A stretch of DNA of 64,000 bases from Thiomonas arsenitoxydans (GCF_000253115.1 NC_014145.1:3224001-3288000), one strand, 5' to 3'; shown: positions 7,142-16,073, counted from the stretch's first letter. A program made the numbers and translations. Notes: generated by a model from the sequence alone, not told the origin.

Positions 7142-9799
7142 TCAGTGCTGCGGCGTGAGGATGACGCGCAGTTGCTTGCCCTGCACCTCGGTGACGTAGC
7201 GCGTGGTCTGAGTCAGGTTGAAAATCACCCGGGTCTTGCCCTGGTCATCAACCACGCTGGCAGACTGCAGCGGCCCCAGATCAAAGCTCTGGGTCTTGCT
7301 GCTGAGCTGCGAATGGGCGCCCTGAAAATCGAGCACCAGCCGAATCGGATCGCTCAAGGTGAATGCGGTGGGCGGGGCGGCCAGGGGCTGAGAAAAGCCG
7401 AGTTCCACCACGGTCGCGTCAGCCTTGCTCTTCGCCTGAAGGCTCTGCAGGGCATTGGCTGCACCGGGCGCAGCGGGTGGCATGGCGAGGGACGTGGGCG
7501 AGGGCGCCGCGGCAGCGCTGCTGGCTGCGCCCAGCGACATGGGGGGCGTGGGCGCTGCCCCCGTATCGCCTTGAAGGGACGGCAGCACCGGCCCCGGCAT
7601 CTCGGGCATGCCGAACTGCGCGGGCAGTTGCGCCCTGTCCTGCATGCCGCGCATGGTGTCGTAGCGTTGCTGGCTCAGCGCGTTGCCCTGATCTTCGGTG
7701 CGCACCACGATAGGCCGCAGGAACACCATCAGATCGGTCTTCTGCGCCGTGCGCGAATTGGAGCGGAACAGCGCGCCCAGCCCGGGAATGTCGCCCAGGC
7801 CCGGAATCTTGCTGTTGTTCTGGCTCACGTTGTCCTGCATCAGCCCCCCGAGCACGATGGTCTGGCCGTCGTTGACCAGCACGGCGGTCTGGATGGAGCG
7901 TTTGTTGGTGATGATGCCCGCCGCGTTGGTGGTGCTGGAAATGCTCGACACCTCCTGATAGACATCCATCTTGATCGCGCCGCCCGCGGTAATCTGCGGC
8001 CGCACTTTCAAGGTCAGGCCGACGTCCTTGCGCTCGATGGTCTGGAACGGCGTGACGGTGGCGCTCGATCCGGTTTGCGCATACTGGCCGGTGACGAAGG
8101 GCACGTTCTGGCCGACAACGATCTTGGCCTCTTCGTTGTCGAGGGTCATCAGGTTGGGCGCGGAAAGAATATTGGCGCCGTCCTGCGTCTGCAGAAAGTT
8201 CGCCAGCAGACCCAACGTGGCCATGCCCGCCACGTTGTGCAGAATGCCGATGTTCAAGCCATTGGGGATGGCCAGCGAACCGCTGGCGAGCGCCGTTGCC
8301 GCCGAACTGCCGCCGCCGGAAATGGCCGCCTGCAGATTGATGATGTTCGAGCCGCCGGTGCCGTAATTGCTGCCGCCGATGATGGCATTCTGATTGCCCG
8401 CGCTGCCGGCGATGGCCTGCCACTGAATACCGAGTTGCGCCGCCTTGTTGGCGTCGACCTCGGCGATCAGCGCCTCGACATAAACCTGCGCCCGGCGCAC
8501 GTCGAGCCGCTCGATCACCCGGCGCAGTTGCATGTAAACCGGCTGCGGCGCGTTGATGATGAGGGCATTGAGCGAGTTGTCGGCATAAACCGTGCCGCCC
8601 TGCGGCAAGGTTACCGTCGAGTCGCTGCTGGTGGCGGCGAATTCCGGCGCCTGGCCCAGCCCCGGGCTGGTGGCGCCGGACGACCCATAAGAAGATGAGT
8701 TGCTGTTGTTGCTGCCGCCACTCATCGACTGCGATCCCCCCTGCGGTTTGACCTGCGACTGCCCGCCCGCAGCGCTGCCCGTGCCTTGCGCTGCCAGCAC
8801 CCCGCGCAGGGTGCGCGCCAGATCGGCCGCATTGGCATTGCGCAGATAGACCACATGGATGTTGTCCTGATCATTTTGCGGCCGGTCGAGGCGGCGGATC
8901 ATCTGCTCGATCTCGGCGAGTTGTGCGCCATTGGTGGCCCGCACGATGAGCGAGTTGCTGGCCGTCTCCGGCAGGATGACCGCACGCATGGCCCCGCTGC
9001 CAGCGACGGCTGCCTGCACACCGGGGGTGCCCGGGCCGCTCGAGGTGACCGTCTGCATGTCGATGAGCTTTTGCAACGTGGGCGCCAGATCGCTGGCCAC
9101 CGCGTAGGTCAGCGGTACGACGGTGACTTCGGTGCCGGTGGGCACGTCGAGCGCGGCGATGATGCGCGCGATGCGCTTGAGGTTGTCGGCATAGTCGGTG
9201 ACGACCAGCGCATTGCCGGAGGGGCTGACGTTGATGGTGTTGTTGGGCGAGATCAGGGGCCGCAACACGGGCAGCAGGCTGCTGGCCGAGGCATTGCGCA
9301 ACTGGAAGATCTGCGTGACCACCTGATCGCCACGACCGGGAATGCGAGAAGGCGCCAGCCCGACGCCCACCGGCCCGCTCTGCAGCTTGGCGTCGGCCTC
9401 GGGCACGACCTGAAACACGCCGTCATGCTCCACCACGGCAAAGCCGGCCAGGCGCAACTGCGTGAGCAGCGCCTGGAAGACTTTCTGCGGCGGCACCGGT
9501 TTTTCGAATTGAATAGTGACCTGGCCCTTCACCCGCGGATCGACGATGAAGTTGCGCCCAGTTGCCGCGGCCACCGCCTGCACCGCGCTGGCGATGTCGG
9601 CGTTGACCAGGTTGATGGTGAGATCCCCATTGGCGCTACGTTTGGCTTGATCGGTCTTGCCCGCCATGCCTGAGGGCGCCTGCGCCATCACCGGTTGCAG
9701 CATGAGCAAAGGAACGAGCAGCAAGGCCACCACGCGGCCGATCCTGCGGCTGATCCCGCTGCGGGCATGAGAATTGGGGTTCAAGTCGGGATGCATCAC
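7142..9799 (-). CDS. gspD: Type II secretion outer-membrane secretin GspD
   Basis: An 885-residue secretin forming the outer-membrane channel. A basic N-terminus and hydrophobic signal segment end near AQA (about residue 40). N0 and the repeated N1-N3 domains follow; the N3 repeat is interrupted near 345-385 by a low-complexity Gly/Ser/Asn stretch. The secretin core near 560-680 has NVPFVTGQY and GLTLKVRPQI. The C-terminal 180 residues add a Pro/Ala linker and an AMIN-like terminal module (DPIRLVLDF). That makes the protein longer than typical GspD (about 650-750). gspE follows after 13 nt. Confidence 0.95.
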   Translation of the reverse strand: MMHPDLNPNSHARSGISRRIGRVVALLLVPLLMLQPVMAQAPSGMAGKTDQAKRSANGDLTINLVNADIASAVQAVAAATGRNFIVDPRVKGQVTIQFEKPVPPQKVFQALLTQLRLAGFAVVEHDGVFQVVPEADAKLQSGPVGVGLAPSRIPGRGDQVVTQIFQLRNASASSLLPVLRPLISPNNTINVSPSGNALVVTDYADNLKRIARIIAALDVPTGTEVTVVPLTYAVASDLAPTLQKLIDMQTVTSSGPGTPGVQAAVAGSGAMRAVILPETASNSLIVRATNGAQLAEIEQMIRRLDRPQNDQDNIHVVYLRNANAADLARTLRGVLAAQGTGSAAGGQSQVKPQGGSQSMSGGSNNSNSSSYGSSGATSPGLGQAPEFAATSSDSTVTLPQGGTVYADNSLNALIINAPQPVYMQLRRVIERLDVRRAQVYVEALIAEVDANKAAQLGIQWQAIAGSAGNQNAIIGGSNYGTGGSNIINLQAAISGGGSSAATALASGSLAIPNGLNIGILHNVAGMATLGLLANFLQTQDGANILSAPNLMTLDNEEAKIVVGQNVPFVTGQYAQTGSSATVTPFQTIERKDVGLTLKVRPQITAGGAIKMDVYQEVSSISSTTNAAGIITNKRSIQTAVLVNDGQTIVLGGLMQDNVSQNNSKIPGLGDIPGLGALFRSNSRTAQKTDLMVFLRPIVVRTEDQGNALSQQRYDTMRGMQDRAQLPAQFGMPEMPGPVLPSLQGDTGAAPTPPMSLGAASSAAAAPSPTSLAMPPAAPGAANALQSLQAKSKADATVVELGFSQPLAAPPTAFTLSDPIRLVLDFQGAHSQLSSKTQSFDLGPLQSASVVDDQGKTRVIFNLTQTTRYVTEVQGKQLRVILTPQH

Positions 9800-9860
9800 G
9801 GCGTTCCTTGATTCTTGTCGTGTTCTGTGGCGGTCGGAGTGTCGTCGAATTCAGTCGAAT

Positions 9861-10778
9861 TCAAATGGCGATTCGCACATGGTCACCCTCGCGACGTCCG
9901 AGGAGCGACAGCAGATTCGCCATCGCCGCTTCGTTGCCAGGCGCCGCCCGGCCGGTGCCGAGAAACTGCAGGGCCTGACCGTTCCAGACCCCTTTGCCCT
10001 GCAACAACAGGGGCCCTTTGCTGCTTTGCAGATCGACTTGCGCATCGGCGCCCTGCCCGGTGATGCTCAGGGTATAGCTGCCGATGGGCGCCACCACACT
10101 CAGGCGGGATGCCACATCCGGCAGATCGATCTGCACCTGCCCCCCGATCCGCATCCGCCCCGCGACCGATTCTAGGAGCAGGCCACGCAAGGTGAATTGC
10201 GCCTGTCCCCGTAGCGCAACGGTATTCCAGGGAGTGCCCAGCCCGTCGAGCACCGATAGCGGCAGCATGCCCTGCCAGGGGGCATCTGGCGCGCCCCCCG
10301 CCGGGCGCAGCGCCACGGTGGTCTGCGACCAGCCGAGCTGGGTGCTGATCTGCAGCGGCTGCGGCGAGACCTTGGGCCAGTCGATCTGCGCCAGCAGTCG
10401 GCCGCGCCAGAGATTGCCCAGACCGATAGTCCAGTGCAAGGTGCCGGGCAGCACGGTGGCGCCGCGGCTGCCCGCCCCGCCTTCGAGCACCAGCAGCGCC
10501 GAGCCGTCGCGCCAGGTGCCTTGCGCCTGAGCGAGCAAGACGTGCTGACCGCTGGCCTTCCACACCGCCGCGCTCAGCCAGCTGGCCGGGGCCTGCCACA
10601 GCAGCGCCCACAGCACGCCCAGCAAAGCCGCCAGCCACAACCAGCGGCGGCTGAAGGCGCGTTGGCGTTTGACCGGTTTGCGGGATGATGAACGCCCGCG
10701 TGACGAAGACTTGGACGAGCGTTTGCCGGAAGACGCCGCAGCGCGCGCCGGGTCGGGAGATTTGGGTGCGCTGGCCAT
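9861..10778 (-). CDS. gspN: Type II secretion protein GspN
   Basis: A 305-residue GspN-like protein: a very basic, Ser/Lys/Arg-rich N-terminus (about 45 residues), one membrane helix near 47-63, and a periplasmic beta-rich domain. GspN is an accessory and not always essential T2SS protein. Its start codon directly abuts the gspM stop (TGAATG), so translational coupling is likely. A 61-nt gap separates it from gspD, and a tandem GTCGAATTCA repeat at 9844-9863 overlaps its stop. The sequence family is divergent, so the call leans on position and topology. Confidence 0.85.
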   Translation of the reverse strand: MASAPKSPDPARAAASSGKRSSKSSSRGRSSSRKPVKRQRAFSRRWLWLAALLGVLWALLWQAPASWLSAAVWKASGQHVLLAQAQGTWRDGSALLVLEGGAGSRGATVLPGTLHWTIGLGNLWRGRLLAQIDWPKVSPQPLQISTQLGWSQTTVALRPAGGAPDAPWQGMLPLSVLDGLGTPWNTVALRGQAQFTLRGLLLESVAGRMRIGGQVQIDLPDVASRLSVVAPIGSYTLSITGQGADAQVDLQSSKGPLLLQGKGVWNGQALQFLGTGRAAPGNEAAMANLLSLLGRREGDHVRIAI

Positions 10779-11339
10779 TCATCCGCCACCCGATCCTTGC
10801 CGCGACAGGTGCACCGTGCCGCTGAGCGCTCCGTCCGGGCCGAGCTTGAGATCGGCGCCGTCCACCTGCGCCGACCAGTCGCGTCGCGCCGTTTGCGCCA
10901 GCGCCGCCAGGGTGGCCGGTCGCAGCGCAGAGAGATCCAGCGTCACCTCGCCCGGCAGCACCTGCGCCTGAACCTTGGCGCCCGGATCGACACGCTTGAA
11001 CCAGGCCACGATGGCCGCCTGCAGATCGCCGCTGAATACCGGGGCAGAAGGCGCATTGCGCAGAGCGGCGATCTGCTGACCGTCCTGCTGCAGGGTTTGC
11101 AACTGCTGCTGCAGGCTGACGATGCGCTGCGGCGCGGTTTGCAGGGTATGCCAAGCGGGTTTGATCGCCAGCAGCCACAGCAGCGCAACCAGCACCAGCA
11201 CCGCGGCAGAGCCGATCAGCACGCGCTCGCGCGGCGACATGGCGGCCCAGCGCTGACGCCCGAGCGCCACCGTCTGCGGCAGGCCCCGGTACCAGAGCCC
11301 CGACAACGTCGCCATGCGGCCGCCTTGCGTCGCGCTCAT
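10779..11339 (-). CDS. gspM: Type II secretion protein GspM
   Basis: A 186-residue single-pass membrane protein of the inner-membrane platform, partner of GspL. The membrane helix (VLIGSAAVLVLVALLWLL) lies near residues 40-60, followed by a coiled-coil stretch rich in Gln/Leu and a ferredoxin-like periplasmic domain. I chose the ATG at 11339 because it forms an ATGA overlap with the gspL stop. A longer upstream reading would sit entirely inside gspL. Its own stop abuts the gspN start. Confidence 0.9.
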   Translation of the reverse strand: MSATQGGRMATLSGLWYRGLPQTVALGRQRWAAMSPRERVLIGSAAVLVLVALLWLLAIKPAWHTLQTAPQRIVSLQQQLQTLQQDGQQIAALRNAPSAPVFSGDLQAAIVAWFKRVDPGAKVQAQVLPGEVTLDLSALRPATLAALAQTARRDWSAQVDGADLKLGPDGALSGTVHLSRQGSGGG

Positions 11340-12529
11340 TGCGCCGCTCCCGTCACACTCAGCACATCGCCCTGCGCCACACAGGACAGGCCGGCCGGAG
11401 TGCACCTTGCTGCCGCCTGCGCGGCCGCGTCACCCGGCAGACTGAGCTGCAACTGGCCCGGGCTGAATTTCAGCACCGTGGGCACGATGCCCGGCGGCAC
11501 CACCACGCTGGCGCGCCCCATGAGCACGTCGAGATCGCCATCTCCGGGACGGCCGGTGCGCAGGCGCGCGTCGTTGAGCGCGCGCTGCACCTGCAGGCGC
11601 GCATCGAGTATGGCGGGCACACCGGGCAGCGCCTCGGCGGCCGTGGTGTCGAGCTTTTGTCGCAACTGACTTTCCTGCCGTGAAAGTTTGAAAGCGGCGG
11701 CATTCATGCCCACCAACTGCACTACCGCCAGCAGCCCCAGCAGGGCACCGACACGTCGCCAGGCGGGTGTGGTGAGTTGCTCCATCACCCCGGCCCAACC
11801 TCGCGACAGCGCGTGTTTGGGCGCCAGGTCGAACTGCCGCAGATTCCACGGCGACTGCGCCGCCCGCGCCATCCAGCCGGCGTCGCTGAGCGTGGCCGGT
11901 GTGAGTTCAGGCGGCAGATCGAGCCAGCTGAGTTGGGGCTGCGCCTGATCTTGCACCCAGAGATGTTCGGGCGTGACGGGCAGTGGCAGCGCCTGCGGCG
12001 CGGCGGCGTCAGCCGCGAGAATGAGCGGCAACCAGGCCGCCTCGCCCTGCAGGTCGCGCCACAGCAGACGCGGGCCTTGCCCGGAAGTTTGCAGCAGCGC
12101 GTCGCCCGGTGCCAGCAAGGCGGCTTCGGGAACGATTTTCTCCGGCTCCTGCCCGGCCTGAGCGAGATCGGCAATCGCCTGCTGCAGCGCGGCCTTTTGC
12201 ACCGCACAGGCCAGCGTGACGATACCGTCTTCGGCGAGCGGCCCGACACTCAAATGCAGTTGCCCCGCGTCCTGCAGCAGACGGTCTTCGAGCGCCCCGT
12301 TGAGTGCGGCCTGCAGCCGGGAAGGCGCCATGGCGGGCAGCGTCGCCGCCATGACCGAGGCGTCGAGCGCATCGACCACGGCTACCACCCGGGCGCCACG
12401 CGGAAGCAGCGCAACCTGCTCCCGACCGGCCGATTGCAGTTTGCCGTTGGCGCTCAGCAGCACGTACTCCAGCTCCGGCAACGGGTGCGCGGTAGCCAGG
12501 GGCGGCAGGCGGAGAACCAGGGTTTGCAT
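11336..12529 (-). CDS. gspL: Type II secretion protein GspL
   Basis: A 397-residue GspL with an actin-like cytoplasmic domain (about 1-240) that recruits GspE. One membrane helix lies near 260-280 (GALLGLLAVVQLVGMNAAAF), followed by a short periplasmic ferredoxin-like domain. The ATG at 12529 (MQTLVLRLPP) is chosen over an upstream ATG at 12604 because the extra 25 residues are unlike the family. A 94-nt gap, unusual in this tight operon, separates it from gspK. It is coupled to gspM by an ATGA overlap. Confidence 0.9.
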   Translation of the reverse strand: MQTLVLRLPPLATAHPLPELEYVLLSANGKLQSAGREQVALLPRGARVVAVVDALDASVMAATLPAMAPSRLQAALNGALEDRLLQDAGQLHLSVGPLAEDGIVTLACAVQKAALQQAIADLAQAGQEPEKIVPEAALLAPGDALLQTSGQGPRLLWRDLQGEAAWLPLILAADAAAPQALPLPVTPEHLWVQDQAQPQLSWLDLPPELTPATLSDAGWMARAAQSPWNLRQFDLAPKHALSRGWAGVMEQLTTPAWRRVGALLGLLAVVQLVGMNAAAFKLSRQESQLRQKLDTTAAEALPGVPAILDARLQVQRALNDARLRTGRPGDGDLDVLMGRASVVVPPGIVPTVLKFSPGQLQLSLPGDAAAQAAARCTPAGLSCVAQGDVLSVTGAAQ

Positions 12530-12623
12530 GATGGCGGCGATTGTAGAGAGGCTTTGTTGCAGTAAAGGTACAGGAAATACGCGATGTTGCAATGCATTCT
12601 TCAATCGCGTTTTGCGAAAGAAA

Positions 12624-13685
12624 TCAGTTTGCGCCTTGATCAGCCTCAGACGCAGCCGCCAACCAGGGGGGCACGCGCTGGATGCGCACCACTTGCGAAA
12701 ACACCCCGGCCCGCTGAATCAGCGCGCGTTCGGCGTATTCCAGCTTGTCGATGCGCACACGGGCAATGGCGTCGAAGTAGCCGGTGGCCACGCTCACCAG
12801 TTGCGGATTGATCGTTGCGCCTTGCGGCAGCAGGGTTGAAATATCGCCCAGGTTGCGAAAATACGCGCGTTTGCGCGCCTCGACCAAGGCCTGCGCCGTA
12901 TCGGCACTCACCCCGAGCACGGCAGCGAGCACCTCCGGGCTGGCGGTGTTGGCGTTGACCGGCGTAGCCTGCGGCAGCAGGGTGACGGCGGAGGCGAGCT
13001 TGGGCAGGGCCTGCGCCACGGTGGGGCCCAGCCGCGCCAAATCCTGCAATTGCTGCAACGGGAGTGGCGAATTTGCAACATTTGTCTGCGCCGCAGCGCC
13101 GATGGGGTTGCTCGCCGCCACGCCATTGGCGATGGTGGCCGCCACATTGGACGGCAGTTGCAACGCGGCGCACAGGCGCTGGAAGGCCAGTAGCGCCTGC
13201 GGATCGATCGTCCCGGCCGGGGCCAGATCGCGCAGATTGAAACGGCTTTGCGCATCGACGATGCGCCCTTCGAGCCAGGCGTCGGGCAGACCCGCGCTGT
13301 CTTGCCCGCGCGCGGCGAGAAAGGTCGACAGCCGCGCCTCGGCCAGCGGCACCGACCAGGGCTCGCCGAGGTAATCGGCCGTCGAGGTCATGGCGTCTTC
13401 GCGCAGAATCAGCCGCGCCCAGTCGATCGTGCCGCGCAAAATCCAGCGCGCCTGCGTCTGTTCGCGCGCGGTCTGCTCGCGGGCGATGGCGCTCCACTGA
13501 CTCCAGAACATGCCCGAGACCATCACCGCGGCCAGCGCGGCGATCAGCATGGCGGTGATCAGCGCCGCGCCGCTTTGATGCTTGGTCGCGCGTCTCAGTG
13601 GACTACCCTCCTCACTAGGCTCGACTCCCCAAGTGAGTTGAGCGCTCCTTCGGAGCGGCCGTGCGGAGCGCTCATTCGCGGTCAT
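12624..13685 (-). CDS. gspK: Type II secretion minor pseudopilin GspK
   Basis: A 353-residue large minor pseudopilin that caps the pseudopilus tip with GspI and GspJ. The prepilin cleavage site is HQSG/AALITAML (after G39), followed by the hydrophobic helix. The helix-hairpin-helix-like insert near 240-280 is typical of GspK. The ATG at 13685 overlaps gspJ by 14 nt and gives an unusually long, charged 39-residue leader. A CTG at 13598, preceded by GAGGAGG at 8 nt, would give a normal 10-residue leader, so the true start is uncertain. The leader-coding DNA contains several inverted repeats. Confidence 0.9.
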   Translation of the reverse strand: MTANERSARPLRRSAQLTWGVEPSEEGSPLRRATKHQSGAALITAMLIAALAAVMVSGMFWSQWSAIAREQTAREQTQARWILRGTIDWARLILREDAMTSTADYLGEPWSVPLAEARLSTFLAARGQDSAGLPDAWLEGRIVDAQSRFNLRDLAPAGTIDPQALLAFQRLCAALQLPSNVAATIANGVAASNPIGAAAQTNVANSPLPLQQLQDLARLGPTVAQALPKLASAVTLLPQATPVNANTASPEVLAAVLGVSADTAQALVEARKRAYFRNLGDISTLLPQGATINPQLVSVATGYFDAIARVRIDKLEYAERALIQRAGVFSQVVRIQRVPPWLAAASEADQGAN

Positions 13686-14421
13686 CCAGCAAAAAGTCGC
13701 GCTGCAAATCGCCCGTCAGCAGCTTGTCGGCGAACTGCAGTTGCAGGCGCACGGCCGCCGGGGTCGTCGCGCTGGCGGCCAGCGTGTTGGCGGCGGCCGC
13801 CGCGGCGCTGGCCGATGCGGCCGGCGTGTTGCTGCTGGCGTTAGCCACATTGGCCGCCGTACCGGCATTGACCCAGGCGCCCGATTGCTGCAGCAGCCCG
13901 ATACCGGCGTAGCGATAGAACTGAATCTGCATGCTCACCACGCCGGGCAGAATGGTCAGCAAAGGCGCGGTGGAGTTTTGCAAGGCCGCCTGCAAGACGG
14001 CGCGGCTATCGGTGGGCGCGCTGGCACTGCGCTTGAGCGCGCCGTCCTGCACCGTCCAGCGCACCACCTGCAGCTCGCCCGCATTCGGCGGCAGGCCGAC
14101 GCCCGCACCGACATCGGCGCGCACATCGCCGCCCAGCGGTTGCGCGGGACGGCGCACGATGAACAGCCCGCCGCCGAGCACGCTCACCGCAGGCAGTCCG
14201 GGCCCCTGCGACACCGCATGGCGCAGATCGTCGCCCAGCTGCTGCATGCCGTCGGCCAGACGCGAACTGGTGGTGAACGCGCGGTTGGCGTCGTCGCGGC
14301 TGCGCGCCACCGCGTCCAGCCCGCGCCAGCCCAGCACCGCCACCACCGCGAGAATGGTGACCGCGACCAGCAGCTCGATCAGGGTGAAACCCCGCTGTGC
14401 CGAAACAGGCGCCCGGTTCAC
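13672..14421 (-). CDS. gspJ: Type II secretion minor pseudopilin GspJ
   Basis: A 249-residue pseudopilin with a canonical short leader ending [12 protein letters not shown] (cleavage after G11, Glu5 of the mature protein present). A hydrophobic helix and a beta-rich body follow. Near residues 195-215 it has an Ala-rich low-complexity stretch. Together with GspI and GspK it forms the tip complex. It directly follows gspI (no gap) and overlaps the longest reading of gspK by 14 nt. Length is slightly above the usual 200-230 residues because of the Ala-rich insert. Confidence 0.92.
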   Translation of the reverse strand: MNRAPVSAQRGFTLIELLVAVTILAVVAVLGWRGLDAVARSRDDANRAFTTSSRLADGMQQLGDDLRHAVSQGPGLPAVSVLGGGLFIVRRPAQPLGGDVRADVGAGVGLPPNAGELQVVRWTVQDGALKRSASAPTDSRAVLQAALQNSTAPLLTILPGVVSMQIQFYRYAGIGLLQQSGAWVNAGTAANVANASSNTPAASASAAAAAANTLAASATTPAAVRLQLQFADKLLTGDLQRDFLLDDRE

Positions 14422-14904
14422 TTACAGATTCCCGATGATGGTGACCACCTGCCACGCGCTCCAGCCGCTGGCATCGAGCACGTTGACCTGCACGCGACGG
14501 AAGTTGGGGTTGGGCGTGGGCATCACGTCCACCGCCACGGTGAACGGCACATTCGCCTGCGTGCAGGCGCTGGTGCTCTGTCCCACCGCCAGAAATGTCT
14601 TGCTCAGGCGTTGATCGACCAGAAAATTCTGCGCGCACTGCTCGGCCAGAACGGTCATGCGATAGCGCTGCGCGTTGTCGGCCACGCCGCCTGCGGCGCG
14701 CATGGCCGCCAGCAGCGCAATGGCCACCACCGCCAAAGCCACCAACACTTCGAGCAGGGTGAATCCGCGGGAGCTTGCCCCCAAGCTTGCCGCTGACGCG
14801 GCGGCGCTGCCCCCCGAGGGGGCTGGCCCAGCCTTGGGGCGGCCCGGCGGCTGGGCCGACCTATTCAATGGGGGCGCTGGAACGCGAAGGGGTCCGCACA
14901 TCAT
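14422..14904 (-). CDS. gspI: Type II secretion minor pseudopilin GspI
   Basis: A 160-residue pseudopilin with the prepilin motif SSRG/FTLLEVLVALAVV; the body matches GspI. The ATG at 14904 overlaps the gspH stop as ATGA, supporting coupling, but it yields a 47-residue leader where 6-10 residues are usual. A TTG at 14784 would give a 7-residue leader, but I see no ribosome-binding site before it. The extra leader is encoded by a Burkholderiales-type palindromic repeat (14779-14845), so this gene appears to have absorbed repeat DNA. Gene identity is firm; its start is not. Confidence 0.9.
   Translation of the reverse strand: MMCGPLRVPAPPLNRSAQPPGRPKAGPAPSGGSAAASAASLGASSRGFTLLEVLVALAVVAIALLAAMRAAGGVADNAQRYRMTVLAEQCAQNFLVDQRLSKTFLAVGQSTSACTQANVPFTVAVDVMPTPNPNFRRVQVNVLDASGWSAWQVVTIIGNL
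14779..14845. repeat. Palindromic repeat, copy 1, inside the gspI leader
   Basis: It contains CCCCAAG, then a 21-nt GCTTGCCGCTGACGCGGCGGC block, the palindromic core CCCCCCGAGGGGG (14810-14822) and CTTGGGGCGGCCC (14833-14845). Core and right arm match the element at 28586. The element is translated as part of the GspI leader peptide. Confidence 0.75.
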
Positions 14905-15518
14905 GATCGGCTTCGACTTACGACAAAAGGCGCGAAGCCGTCGGTTTCGATGCTGTCGCGCTCTCCGCCGTCAGACAGCACCAGGCGGACCGGGCCGCCC
15001 ACCGGCTCGGAGCCGAACAGCAACCAGCTCGGCGGCGTGCCCAGACTGCGCACCCCACCCTCGCTCAGACTCACCGACACCGTACCTGCCGAGTAGGCTG
15101 CCTCGCGCGGCTCGCCGCCTAGCGCGGCGCGCCAATCCTGCGGGGGAATTTCGCGGCCGCCGTCCACCCAGGGCCAGAGCCGCGGACGCAGCAGATCGGA
15201 GTCCACCGGCTCCCAACCCTGCGGCCCGATCTGCACAAAGGCATAGCCCCTCGGCCCGCTGGCCCAGGCCAGAGGCACGCCGGTTTCGGCGGCGTGTTGA
15301 CGCGCGGCGTCGAACAGTGCCGACAGCCGCTGCGCTTCACGCTGCATCTGCGCATTTTCGGAGGGCGGCAAGGCAAAAGCCGCCATCGCCGTGACCATGC
15401 CCACGATGATCAGCGCCACCAGCATTTCGAGTAGGGTGAATCCCCACGCTTGCCGCTGGCGCGGCGGCCTTGCCCTCAGGATGCAGCCGGGCTTATTGCC
15501 AGCTGCCAATGTCGGCAT
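14901..15518 (-). CDS. gspH: Type II secretion minor pseudopilin GspH
   Basis: A 205-residue pseudopilin with cleavage motif [16 protein letters not shown] after a 26-residue leader. I chose the ATG at 15518 because a strong GGAGAAGGGG ribosome-binding site lies just upstream, inside the end of gspG (26-nt overlap). A farther ATG at 15566 adds 16 residues. The leader is basic (RARPPRQRQ) and its DNA shares 25 of 27 bases with the repeat in gspI, in another reading frame. The C-terminal part carries the GspH beta domain. It is coupled to gspI by ATGA. Confidence 0.9.
   Translation of the reverse strand: MPTLAAGNKPGCILRARPPRQRQAWGFTLLEMLVALIIVGMVTAMAAFALPPSENAQMQREAQRLSALFDAARQHAAETGVPLAWASGPRGYAFVQIGPQGWEPVDSDLLRPRLWPWVDGGREIPPQDWRAALGGEPREAAYSAGTVSVSLSEGGVRSLGTPPSWLLFGSEPVGGPVRLVLSDGGERDSIETDGFAPFVVSRSRS
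15442..15468. repeat. Partial repeat copy inside the gspH leader
   Basis: These 27 bases match 14779-14805 in gspI at 25 positions, but the two genes read them in different frames. The similarity is therefore at DNA level, not pseudopilin homology. The palindromic core is not retained here. Confidence 0.65.
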
Positions 15519-15960
15519 TTGCCCCTTCTCCGCCGGGTTTGCCGTCTGCGCCATAGCTGAACACATCCACCGGACCTTTCACGCCCGGGTTGAGATATTG
15601 ATAGGGATTGCCCCACGGATCGGTCGGCAGCTTTTCGAGATAGGGCTTCCAGTTGTTGGGAATCGGCGGCGTGGTGGGCTTGACCACCAACGCCTGCAAG
15701 CCCTGCTGCTGGGTGGGGTAAATGCCGTTATCCAGTTTGTACAACTTGAGCGCCTGCATGATGGTGGCGATATCCGTCTTGGCGGCCGTTTGCCGCGCCT
15801 CGTCGGTGCGGCCCATGATGTTGGGCACGATGAGCGCCGCCAGCACGCCCATGATGACCAGCACCACCATGAGCTCGATCAGCGTGAAACCGCGCGCTTT
15901 GCGACGGGCCGCGGGCGCGCGCAGCACCTCGGATGAAACCTCCTTCAAACCATCATTCAT
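15493..15960 (-). CDS. gspG: Type II secretion major pseudopilin GspG
   Basis: A 155-residue major pseudopilin, first gene of the minus-strand gsp operon. The leader (24 residues) ends [18 protein letters not shown]. The mature protein carries the family hallmarks: [14 protein letters not shown], the [11 protein letters not shown] calcium/loop region and a C-terminal [12 protein letters not shown]. The ATG at 15960 is preferred; an upstream ATG at 16032 would run most of the way into the divergent gspC promoter region. The N-terminal helix and the Glu5 needed for assembly are intact. Confidence 0.96.
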   Translation of the reverse strand: MNDGLKEVSSEVLRAPAARRKARGFTLIELMVVLVIMGVLAALIVPNIMGRTDEARQTAAKTDIATIMQALKLYKLDNGIYPTQQQGLQALVVKPTTPPIPNNWKPYLEKLPTDPWGNPYQYLNPGVKGPVDVFSYGADGKPGGEGANADIGSWQ

Positions 15961-16073
15961 CGACTTCCACCTTTTGAAAAGCGCCGGGCGCGCCCTCGGT
16001 TTTTCCGCCTTGCTGATGACTCGTTGCAACAAGACGGCGCGAAGACACGTTCTGCGCGGATAATAAGTGTCTC

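Noticed and set aside
7127..8698. A 523-codon plus-strand open frame opposite gspD
   Set aside because: Shadow frame; the minus strand encodes a full secretin.
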